Assembly: GCF_016583565.1 (NCBI RefSeq)
Contig: NZ_NRRF01000008.1
Coordinates: 62,001 to 126,000, forward strand
Direction of reading: 5' to 3'
Origin: Thiocystis violacea
GTDB taxonomy: Bacteria; Pseudomonadota; Gammaproteobacteria; Chromatiales; Chromatiaceae
Length of the DNA: 64,000 nt
This document shows positions 57,542-64,000 of this stretch, piece by piece. Under the pieces are notes generated by a model. That model had not been told where the DNA came from. It saw only the letters and a list, made by a program, of their open reading frames with translations, and did no database searches. The translations under genes and the position numbers were made by a program. Each line of letters begins with the position of its first letter. Within the stretch, counting starts at the first letter, position 1.

Positions 57542-58461
57542 GCGAGACGCTCCGCCACGCGCATGACCGCACTCCGGGATCTCGGGTTGCCGAGCACCTC
57601 GTCCGCCGACGGACGTAACGGCTTGCCCATGGCGCGCAGCCGCCCCCTGGTCTCCGACGCCTGCACGGGAACGCCCTTGGGGATCTTGGGTCCCTGTGCC
57701 TCGTCGCGAATGAAGCGCTTGACGATCCGGTCTTCGAGCGAATGGAAGCTGATGACCACCAGCCGCCCGGCATCCCCCAGCAGATCGCAGACCTGGTTCA
57801 AGCAGCCGCGCAGCTCGCCGAGCTCATCGTTCACCTGGATGCGCAGGGCCTGAAAGGTCCGCGTGGCTGGATGCTTGCCGGGCTCTCGGGTCGGCACGGC
57901 ACGCGCGACCAGCTCCGCGAGCTGAGCCGTCGTCGTGATGGGTGTCTCGGCGCGCGCCTCGACGACGGCACGCGCAATCCGCTTCGCGAAGCGTTCGTCG
58001 CCGAAATCACGCAGAACCCTCTCGATCTCGGAGCGCTCGGCGCCAGCCAGCCATTGCGCCGCCGACAGCCCGGAGCCCGGATCCATGCGCATGTCCAAGG
58101 GACCGTTCGCCGCGAAGCTGAAACCGCGCTCCGCTCGATCCAGCTGGGGCGAGGAGACACCAAGATCGAGGAGGATGCCATCAACACGACGCGAGACGCC
58201 AAGCGTCCCCAACAAGGCGCCAATGGCGCCGAACGAGCCCTGACAGGTCGAAAATCTGGGGTCTTCCCGGGCGAGCGCGCGCGCAACTGCCACGGCGTCT
58301 GGATCGCGGTCCAGACCGATCAGCCGGCCGGCTTGACCCAGGCGCGCGAGAATGGCGCGACTATGCCCACCTCGCCCAAAGGTGCCGTCGACATAGATCC
58401 CGTCCGGATGCACCACCAAGGCAGACACGCTCTCCTCCAACAGTACGGACGTATGCAGCAA
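57538..58461 (-). CDS. rsmH: 16S rRNA (cytosine-1402-N4) methyltransferase
   Basis: S-adenosylmethionine-dependent methyltransferase of 307 residues (MraW). HTSVLLEESVSAL, YVDGTFGRGGHSRAIL (cofactor loop), LDLGVSSPQLDRAERGFSF and VVISFHSLEDRIVKRF are diagnostic. The start is a TTG at 58461 with GAGAGAA upstream; no ATG or GTG gives the conserved N-terminus. It lies 48 nt after mraZ. Confidence 0.95.
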   Translation of the reverse strand: MLHTSVLLEESVSALVVHPDGIYVDGTFGRGGHSRAILARLGQAGRLIGLDRDPDAVAVARALAREDPRFSTCQGSFGAIGALLGTLGVSRRVDGILLDLGVSSPQLDRAERGFSFAANGPLDMRMDPGSGLSAAQWLAGAERSEIERVLRDFGDERFAKRIARAVVEARAETPITTTAQLAELVARAVPTREPGKHPATRTFQALRIQVNDELGELRGCLNQVCDLLGDAGRLVVISFHSLEDRIVKRFIRDEAQGPKIPKGVPVQASETRGRLRAMGKPLRPSADEVLGNPRSRSAVMRVAERLA

Positions 58462-58509
58462 GCAGTTGTTCTCTCAGCTTATCGAACACTTCTCGTCGGA
58501 CGCTCCCAC

Positions 58510-58965
58510 TCACAAGGTCAGCGACCCAAGCCCAGCTTCCAGCGCCAGATCCCCAATCGCGGCGTCGTTGAGGGCGGCCTCGTTGCGTGCATTCCAAGCC
58601 TGCTCATCCCAGAGCTCGAACTTGATGCCCTGCCCGACGAACGCGACCCGCTTATCCAAGGATGCGAAGTCACGCAGATACTGAGGCAGGAGGATGCGAC
58701 CCTGGGCGTCGACGTCCACTTCTTGTGCATTTCCGACGTAGAGACGCTGAAGAGAACGTGCAGTGGGATCGAGAGCGGGGAGTGCGGCGAACTTGCGCTC
58801 AATGACTTCCCATTCAGGCTCTGGATACAGCAGAAGACAGCGGTCCCGGTCGACGGTTACGACCAGGTGGGAGTCGCACATCTCCTGCAGGCGCTCGCGA
58901 TGCTTTGAAGGAATCGCGAGTCGCCCCTTGGCATCCAGATTGACAATGGAAACCCCCCGAAACAC
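58510..58965 (-). CDS. mraZ: Transcriptional regulator MraZ
   Basis: Protein of 151 residues with two SpoVT-AbrB-like units: FRGVSIVNLDAKGRLAIPSKHR and VDVDAQGRILLPQYLRDF. MraZ binds repeated TGGG-type sites upstream of its own gene and modulates dcw transcription. The GTG at 58965 is preceded by AAGGGG. It is first in the cluster, 65 nt after the predicted transcription start. Confidence 0.96.
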   Translation of the reverse strand: MFRGVSIVNLDAKGRLAIPSKHRERLQEMCDSHLVVTVDRDRCLLLYPEPEWEVIERKFAALPALDPTARSLQRLYVGNAQEVDVDAQGRILLPQYLRDFASLDKRVAFVGQGIKFELWDEQAWNARNEAALNDAAIGDLALEAGLGSLTL

Positions 58966-59002
58966 CGGCGCACCCCTTGGCGAAACGCCCTGGGCGAAAA
59001 GC

Positions 59003-59027
59003 CCCCCGATTCCCCACTCTCACCCAC
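59003..59027 (-). promoter_or_regulatory. Putative MraZ operator: three 10-bp-phased repeats
   Basis: On the minus strand GTGGG (59023-59027), GTGGG (59013-59017) and GGGGG (59003-59007) are each separated by 5 nt. Direct TGGG-type repeats with 5-nt spacers are the known MraZ target in E. coli and mycoplasmas. The repeats lie between the predicted promoter and the mraZ start codon. Confidence 0.72.
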
Positions 59028-59036
59028 TTCTCTTGC

Positions 59037-59065
59037 ATGTTAGAGAGCGCCAGGACCAACGTCAA
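59037..59065 (-). promoter_or_regulatory. Sigma-70 promoter of the dcw cluster
   Basis: On the minus strand TTGACG (59060-59065), 17-bp spacer, TAACAT (59037-59042), upstream of mraZ. Both boxes and the spacing are near consensus. It is the best promoter in the window and probably drives mraZ and the following division genes. Confidence 0.8.
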
Positions 59066-59166
59066 GGAATCCTTGCGCTTTATTCTTGATAGTCAGCAAC
59101 TTACAGACCAAAGTTGGCAACGAGCAAGAACCCGAAGAAAAAGGTGCTTATTCAAACAAATGGGAG

Positions 59167-59189
59167 ATCAAGCTAAGAAATAGCTTGAT
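59167..59189. repeat. Perfect 9-bp hairpin between rnpB and the dcw promoter
   Basis: ATCAAGCTA (59167-59175), loop AGAAA, TAGCTTGAT (59181-59189). It lies about 77 nt beyond the rnpB 3' end. No T run follows on the minus strand, so a role as terminator or processing hairpin is possible but not shown. Confidence 0.55.
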
Positions 59190-59265
59190 ATAGAAACGCC
59201 AACTTCAGGGAAAATAGCGAGGCGCAAGCACACCGAGGACGATGCGTTGCGAAGAGGCTTCGAGA

Positions 59266-59640
59266 GGCTAGGAGTCAGCCGATAAGCCGGGTTCTGTCGA
59301 GGACAGCCATTCATCTGGGACGCACGTCACCGTGCGCCTCAAGCGACCTACCCGGGGACACGCGCGGGCCGCGCGCTGCGGCCGAAGCCGCGAGCCCCCC
59401 TATTTGGTCTTGCTCCGGGTGGGGTTTACCCTGCCACTGATGTTGCCACCAGCGCGGTGCGCTCTTACCGCACCATTTCACCCTTACCGCCCATCGAGAC
59501 GACGAGCGGCGGTATCTTTTCTGTGGCACTTTCCGTGGACTTGCGCCCCCCAGGCGTTACCTGGCACCCTGCCCTATGGAGCCCGGACTTTCCTCCCCTT
59601 CCCGCACGGGAAGGAGCGGCTGCCTGGCCAACTCCTAGCC
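59266..59640 (-). ncRNA. rnpB: RNase P RNA (bacterial type A)
   Basis: About 375 nt. The minus strand begins with the P1 arm GGCTAGGAGT (59640 downwards) pairing with ACTCCTAGCC at the 3' end (59275-59266). Conserved elements include GAGGAAAGTCCGGGCTCC near the 5' end, CAGGGTGCCAGGTAACGCCTGGGGG, the ACAGAAA segment, and the 3' CAGAACCCGGCTTATCGG. It is the catalytic RNA that matures tRNA 5' ends. It lies upstream of the dcw promoter, both reading leftward. Confidence 0.96.
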
Positions 59641-59644
59641 GAGA

Positions 59645-59674
59645 ATGATAGCCCAGATGCAGAGGCGCTGTCTT
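59645..59674 (-). promoter_or_regulatory. Promoter of rnpB
   Basis: On the minus strand AAGACA (59669-59674), 18-bp spacer, TATCAT (59645-59650). The -10 box ends 5 nt before the predicted RNA 5' end. The -10 box is strong; the -35 box matches 4 of 6. Confidence 0.6.
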
Positions 59675-59839
59675 TAGCGACTTCAGGCATGTCGGTGGGT
59701 TGGCAGTTGGCAGTTGGGTTTCAAGGTGGCTTGAGGCGTGCGATCGGATTGACAGCGAACCGCCCCAGCGGGCCTCCAGCACCGAGGCAGCGCGAGGCCG
59801 AGGCGATCCCGAGTCTCACACTCGGCGAGCCCGACGCAG

Positions 59840-60700
59840 TCAACTGGCCTGGTCGCCGAGCCCAAGCTCGAGTCCGAGTCGATAGAGTTGGTTCTTCTTG
59901 CCCCCGGTCAGGCGGGCCGCGAGCGCCGCCGCCTGACTCAGAGGCAGGGCCTCGCAGAGGATGCGCAGCACGCGCTCCCACTCTCCGCGTTGCGCATCGT
60001 CCTCCGCGCTCGGACAGCCCTGAACCAGAACCACCAGTTCACCGAGCCGCTGATCGTCGTCGCCTTCGAGCCGACGAATCAGCTCACTAGGAGACCCGAG
60101 CAGAAAGGTCTCGAACTTCTTGGTGAGCTCGCGCCCGATGACGACAAGCCGAGCGCCCCCCAAGATCGCCCCGATCGTCTCGAGAGTCGCAAGCACCCGC
60201 CGCCCGCTTTCGTAGAAAATCAGGGTGCCAGGCTCCTTGACGACAGATTCGAACAAAACACGTTGTTGGGCCGCGCTTCTCGGCGGAAAACCCAGAAAGA
60301 GAAAACGGTCGCTCGGCAGGCCCGAGGCGGATAGGGCGCAGATGAGCGCGCTCGCGCCGGGAATCGGCACCACCCGGAGGCCACGCTCACGCGCCGCGGC
60401 GACGACTCGGTAGCCGGGATCGCTGATGAGCGGCGTCCCGGCGTCGGACACCAGACCGACGCTGCGCCCGGCCTCCAACTCCTCGAGAAGGCGCACAGCC
60501 ATGGCCGTCTCGTTGTGGTCGTGATAGGCGACCAGCTTGGCCGTGATCCCAAAGTGACCAAGCAGCCGGAGGGTCTCGCGCGTGTCTTCCGCGGCGACCA
60601 AGTCCACCTCGCTCAAGACCTTACGCGCGCGCTCCGACATGTCGCCAAGATTGCCGATCGGCGTGGCGACCACGTATAGTACCCCAGCGTTCTGCTGCAT
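59840..60700 (-). CDS. rsmI: 16S rRNA (cytidine-1402-2'-O) methyltransferase
   Basis: Tetrapyrrole-methylase-fold enzyme of 286 residues. LYVVATPIGNLGDMSERA, AAEDTRETLRLLGHFGI, LVSDAGTPLISDPGYRVV and IPGASALICALSASGLP are diagnostic. It 2'-O-methylates C1402 of 16S rRNA, the same nucleotide whose base RsmH methylates. It is divergent from lpoA, as in many gammaproteobacteria. Confidence 0.97.
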   Translation of the reverse strand: MQQNAGVLYVVATPIGNLGDMSERARKVLSEVDLVAAEDTRETLRLLGHFGITAKLVAYHDHNETAMAVRLLEELEAGRSVGLVSDAGTPLISDPGYRVVAAARERGLRVVPIPGASALICALSASGLPSDRFLFLGFPPRSAAQQRVLFESVVKEPGTLIFYESGRRVLATLETIGAILGGARLVVIGRELTKKFETFLLGSPSELIRRLEGDDDQRLGELVVLVQGCPSAEDDAQRGEWERVLRILCEALPLSQAAALAARLTGGKKNQLYRLGLELGLGDQAS

Positions 60701-60737
60701 CTTCTGCCCTCTTCGGCCTCAGTTACGGAACGGAATC

Positions 60738-62540
60738 ATGACCAAGCATCAAGCCCCACGCCGCTCTTACTTCGCCCCGCTCCTCGCCGCCAGCCTGGCC
60801 GTCGCCCTTCTGTCCGGCTGCGCCATGACGCAGGTCCAGGACGAGGCCACGATACTCGCGCCAGTCTCAAGCGCCGAGTTGAATCGCGCCAAGGCGCTGG
60901 AGACACAAGGCAAGTCAGCCGATGCCGCGAAGGTCTATCTGGATCTGGCCACCAAGGCCCAGCCACCGGCGCAGGCACAGCTGCAGATCAAGGCCGCGCA
61001 AGCCTACCTCGCCGCAGGCCAAACGTCGCAGGCCGGACGCACCATGGACGCCATTGCACAGCCGAGCTTGACGGCGGGTCAGCGCGAGATCCTGCTGCTG
61101 ACTCAAGCCGATCTGGCGCTGATCACGGACCGGCCAAAAGACGCCATCACCGCCCTCGAGCGCATGCAGACGCGCGGCCTGCCGAAGGACCTCAAGGCCA
61201 AACGACTCGGTACCCTAGCGTCGGCCCAACGTCTGAGCAATGACCCGGTGGCCGCCGCAAGGACACTCGACGAGCTCGACGGACTGCTGGAGGACAACAA
61301 CGCGCGGCTGGTCAACCAGCTCTCACTGGTCTCGACCTTGAGCGGCATCAGCCAGACGCAGCTGCAGACGCTGAGCCACCAAGGCAGCGGTCGCATGAAG
61401 GGCTGGGCGGAGATTTCACTCATCGCCAGACAGCATGGCGCGGATCCCAAGCAGCTGGATACTCAGTACCAGCAATGGAAGCAGCGCCATGGCGGCCATC
61501 CCGCACTCGCCACTCTCGGGCGCGCCTACGCGGACACCCTGACGGGCGGTTACCAGGCCAGCGACAAGGTCGTCGTGGTCTTGCCGCGCTCCGGGCGCTT
61601 CGCCGCGGCGGCCAAGGTGATCCAAGACGGCATCGAGGCGGCAAGCCGCGCGGACTCCGGCGGACAACGGCCCGCGCTGGATTTCAGCAGCAGCTCCTCT
61701 GCCACAACGCGCAAGGGCGTCGACTACGTCATCGGCCCGCTGGAAAAGTCCTCGGTCGATGCGCTGCTATCCAAGCGCAGCCTCGCGGTGCCGACCCTCG
61801 CACTGAACGAGGCCACCCGATCCACGCAGGTGACGAATCTCTTCCAGTTCTCCCTTTCCCCGGAGAACGAAGCGGCCGAGGTTGCGAGCAAGGCCGCCGC
61901 CATGGGCGCCAAGCGCGCACTTGTGCTCTACCCGAAAGACGCCTGGGGCGAGCGCCTGGCAAGTGCATTTCGTCGTCAGTGGAGCAACCTGGGCGGCACC
62001 GTGACTGGACAGGCGAGCTTCGACCCATCCTGGTCGAGCTACGACAAGACACTCGGGAGTCTACTCAAGGGTAAGGACGCCGACATGCTGTTCCTGGTGG
62101 CGACCGCGAAGATGGCACGCAAGATCTACCCGCAGATCCTCGCGGCGACCGACAAACCCCTGCCCGTCATCTCGACCTCGCACGTCTATACGGGCAACCC
62201 CGGCGAAGCCGCCGATCAGGCCCTGGTCGGACTCTACTTCGTCGACATCCCCTGGATGCTCGACAACACGAACAGCGGACCGCTCTCGCGCCGCGGCTCC
62301 AGCGCGGCCTCTGGACCACTCGCCCGCCTCTACGCCATGGGTATCGACGCCTACCGCGTGACACCGCGACTGACGAGCCTCGCCAAGAGCCCCGGCGCCT
62401 ACTACCCCGGGCAGACAGGCGGACTCTCGATCGATTCACTCGGGCGCGTGACCCGCCAGCTCGAACTCGGGCGCTTCACCAAGGGCGGACCTCAGGCGGC
62501 GGATTCGCTGGACGGCGGCCTGAGTGAGAAGCGCCCCTAA
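60738..62540 (+). CDS. lpoA: Penicillin-binding protein activator LpoA
   Basis: Outer-membrane lipoprotein of 600 residues. The lipobox LLSGC sits near residue 29, a TPR-like helical N-domain follows (KALETQGKSADAAKVYLDLATKAQ), then a periplasmic-binding-like C-domain (VVVLPRSGRFAAAAKVIQDGIEAA and LYPKDAWGERLASAFRRQW). It activates PBP1A from the outer membrane. The ATG at 60738 gives a proper signal peptide; the frame upstream is not part of it. yraN follows. Confidence 0.94.
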   Translation: MTKHQAPRRSYFAPLLAASLAVALLSGCAMTQVQDEATILAPVSSAELNRAKALETQGKSADAAKVYLDLATKAQPPAQAQLQIKAAQAYLAAGQTSQAGRTMDAIAQPSLTAGQREILLLTQADLALITDRPKDAITALERMQTRGLPKDLKAKRLGTLASAQRLSNDPVAAARTLDELDGLLEDNNARLVNQLSLVSTLSGISQTQLQTLSHQGSGRMKGWAEISLIARQHGADPKQLDTQYQQWKQRHGGHPALATLGRAYADTLTGGYQASDKVVVVLPRSGRFAAAAKVIQDGIEAASRADSGGQRPALDFSSSSSATTRKGVDYVIGPLEKSSVDALLSKRSLAVPTLALNEATRSTQVTNLFQFSLSPENEAAEVASKAAAMGAKRALVLYPKDAWGERLASAFRRQWSNLGGTVTGQASFDPSWSSYDKTLGSLLKGKDADMLFLVATAKMARKIYPQILAATDKPLPVISTSHVYTGNPGEAADQALVGLYFVDIPWMLDNTNSGPLSRRGSSAASGPLARLYAMGIDAYRVTPRLTSLAKSPGAYYPGQTGGLSIDSLGRVTRQLELGRFTKGGPQAADSLDGGLSEKRP

Positions 62541-62579
62541 GCGAGGGAACCCGGATCGCGGATCGGAGTCCACACAAGG

Positions 62580-62966
62580 ATGCCATCCGACCTCAAGCCG
62601 CGTAAACCATCCCCTAGCGCCCAATCCGTCGGCCAGGAAAAGGAGCGTCTGGCCGAGCGCTTCCTGCTCGGCAAGCGGCTCGAGTTGATCGCACGGAATC
62701 ACCGCTGCCGCTTCGGCGAGATCGATCTCGTCATGCGCGACGGCGGGGTTCTGGTGTTCGTCGAGGTTCGCTATCGGCGCTCGGCGCAGCATGGCAGTGC
62801 CGCGGAGACCGTCGATGTGCGCAAACAGCGGAGACTGATCAAGACGGCCGGGCACTACCTCCAATACAATCCAACCTCCCGACCCTGCCGTTTCGATGTC
62901 GTCGCCATTACGGGAGACGACCAAGTCCAGTGGATCCGCAATGCCTTCGTCCTCGATGCCGTTTAG
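62580..62966 (+). CDS. yraN: YraN / UPF0102 family endonuclease-like protein
   Basis: Protein of 128 residues with a restriction-endonuclease-like core: EKERLAERFLLGKRLELIARNHRC, FGEIDLVMRDGGVLVFVEVRYR. The E..D..ExR residues match the family active site. Function is not well established. It lies between lpoA and the BON-domain lipoprotein gene, as in Enterobacteria except that diaA is missing from between them. Confidence 0.92.
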   Translation: MPSDLKPRKPSPSAQSVGQEKERLAERFLLGKRLELIARNHRCRFGEIDLVMRDGGVLVFVEVRYRRSAQHGSAAETVDVRKQRRLIKTAGHYLQYNPTSRPCRFDVVAITGDDQVQWIRNAFVLDAV

Positions 62967-63618
62967 ACCGGCCGGCCTCATCGCCGCCGCCGACACTCGC
63001 CTCCAACCCTTCACCCTCGACACATCCAAAGGCGCACCGCTCGCCCTAGCCGTCGCGCTGGGGATCTCAGCGGTGCTCACGGGCTGCGCGCCCATCATCC
63101 TGGGGGGCGCCGTCGCCGGCGCATCGGCGGTCTATGACCGGCGCCACTATCAGATCGTCATCGACGACGGGCAGATCGAACTCTCGGCGATGCATGCACT
63201 GGCGCAGGATCGCAGCGTCCAGGCTGGCTCGCGGATCTCCGTGACCAGCTACAACCACACAGTCCTGCTCACCGGCCAGGCCGAATCGGAGGCAGTGGCC
63301 GAGCGGGCGAGCGCACTCGTCAGTCGCCTGTCGAAGGTCGGGCGCGTGGTCGATGAGGTCAGCATCGGACCCTCGATCACGCTGACCCAAGAGTCTGCGG
63401 ACACACTCATCACCTCGCGCGCCAAGCTGGCGCTGGCCAAGGTCGAGCTGCCCGGTTTCAATCCGACGCGCGTCAAGGTCGTCACCGAGAATGCCGTCGT
63501 CTATCTCATGGGGTTGGTCACGCCAGAGGAAGCCGACGCCGCCGCCGAGCAGATCAGCTACGTCCCAGGCGTCAAGCAAGTCGTCAAACTCTTCGAATAC
63601 AATGCCTCCGGCGCCTGA
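62941..63618 (+). CDS. BON-domain outer-membrane lipoprotein (DolP/YraP-like)
   Basis: Protein of 225 residues. A long N-terminal stretch leads to a signal peptide with lipobox LTGC near residue 44, then two BON domains (about 75-145 and 150-215: VTSYNHTVLLTGQAESE and VVTENAVVYLMGLVTPEEAD). Relatives bind anionic phospholipids and maintain outer-membrane integrity at division sites. The ATG at 62941 overlaps the yraN end; an ATG at 62956 is an alternative. The start of the glcD-like gene overlaps its last 17 nt. Confidence 0.85.
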   Translation: MPSSSMPFRPAGLIAAADTRLQPFTLDTSKGAPLALAVALGISAVLTGCAPIILGGAVAGASAVYDRRHYQIVIDDGQIELSAMHALAQDRSVQAGSRISVTSYNHTVLLTGQAESEAVAERASALVSRLSKVGRVVDEVSIGPSITLTQESADTLITSRAKLALAKVELPGFNPTRVKVVTENAVVYLMGLVTPEEADAAAEQISYVPGVKQVVKLFEYNASGA

Positions 63619-64000
63619 GCTGAGCGCGGGCTTTCGCGCATCACTGAGGCGGATCGCGGGCCGCGACCGCCTCCTCACGGAGCCCGCAGACTGCTGGCCC
63701 TACGGGTACGACAACAGCAGACGTCACGCCCTGCCGCAAGCCGTCGTCTTCGCCGAGAGCGAGGCGCAAATCCAGTCGCTGGTCGCGCTCTGTGCCCAGG
63801 CTGGAACCGCCCTGACCGCACGCGGACTGGGCACGGGGACCACGGGCGCCACGGTGCCCGATCGGGGCGGGGTCGTGCTCTCCTTCGAGCGGATGGACAG
63901 CATCCTGCGCATCGCCCCAGGCGATCGTCTCGCCGTCGTCCAGCCGGGCGTCATCAATGCCAGACTCCAGAAGGCCGTCGAGGCCGTGGGCTTCTTCTGG
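63602..64000 (+). CDS. FAD-linked oxidase, GlcD-like (5' part, runs off the window)
   Basis: Open frame without a stop to the window edge, 133 residues. The sequence has the FAD-binding PCMH fold of GlcD/D-lactate dehydrogenases: ALPQAVVFAESEAQIQSLVALC, LTARGLGTGTTGATVPDRGGVVLSF and RLAVVQPGVINARLQKAVE. The ATG at 63602 overlaps the BON lipoprotein gene by 17 nt. It may be the catalytic subunit of the glycolate oxidase whose E and F subunits are encoded about 36 kb away, but D-lactate or another 2-hydroxyacid is also possible. Confidence 0.82.
   Translation, partial: MPPAPELSAGFRASLRRIAGRDRLLTEPADCWPYGYDNSRRHALPQAVVFAESEAQIQSLVALCAQAGTALTARGLGTGTTGATVPDRGGVVLSFERMDSILRIAPGDRLAVVQPGVINARLQKAVEAVGFFW

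Noticed and set aside
59697-59720. Short GTTGGCA tandem repeat upstream of rnpB as a CRISPR or regulatory array
   Set aside because: Only about two and a half copies of 7 bp with no spacers; probably slippage.

Overview
The window looks like chromosomal core DNA of a GC-rich purple sulfur gammaproteobacterium, most likely a member of the Chromatiaceae. Three things point that way. Bacteriochlorophyll genes (bchG, bchP) sit beside a ppsR/bacteriophytochrome pair. A full division and cell wall (dcw) cluster is followed by dciA, an M23 peptidase gene, secA, argJ and a mutT-like gene, an order I recall from gammaproteobacteria such as Pseudomonas. The rsmI/lpoA/yraN/BON-lipoprotein block is also gammaproteobacterial. 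I see no insertion sequence, prophage or CRISPR array.

Layout. 0.2-6.3 kb holds photosynthesis functions: bchG-bchP on the plus strand, converging on a minus-strand operon ppsR-bphP. 6.4-10.8 kb holds a tRNA-Arg(CCU) gene, then a minus-strand run of an M61 peptidase, birA and coaX, with a small RRM RNA-binding protein gene upstream. 10.8-12.8 kb is gene-poor and contains only an H-NS-family gene. 12.8-15.3 kb has queA and a NamZ/DUF1343 gene. 15.4-19.2 kb is an envelope-stress type operon: HtrA protease, OmpR-type regulator, sensor kinase. 19.5-23.8 kb carries small exported proteins and a phosphate-binding-like protein paired with a GGDEF/EAL enzyme. 23.9-29.3 kb has glcE-glcF-glxR (glycolate/tartronate semialdehyde metabolism) behind yebC-ruvC-ruvA. 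29.5-32.9 kb has a large LOG-family protein, zapD and yacG.

32.9-59.0 kb is one long minus-strand block. In transcription order it is mraZ, rsmH, ftsL, ftsI, murE, murF, mraY, murD, ftsW, murG, murC, murB, ddlB, ftsQ, ftsA, ftsZ, lpxC, M23 peptidase, secA, argJ and a Nudix/ThiE-like gene. dciA lies inside it on the opposite strand. Most dcw genes overlap by 1-16 nt, which implies translational coupling. The cluster is led by a strong sigma-70 promoter followed by three 10-bp-phased repeats that look like the MraZ operator. rnpB (RNase P RNA) lies just upstream. The right end holds rsmI, lpoA, yraN, a BON-domain lipoprotein and the 5' part of a glcD-like FAD oxidase, which may supply the catalytic subunit missing from the glcEF operon.

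Most of the window is well-known core biology. The parts most worth a second look are: the bacteriophytochrome next to ppsR, which has lost several bilin-pocket signatures; a direct repeat upstream of the htrA operon that fits an OmpR-family site; the H-NS variant in a gene-poor stretch; the LOG protein with about 430 unassigned N-terminal residues; and the phosphate-binding-like/GGDEF-EAL pair.
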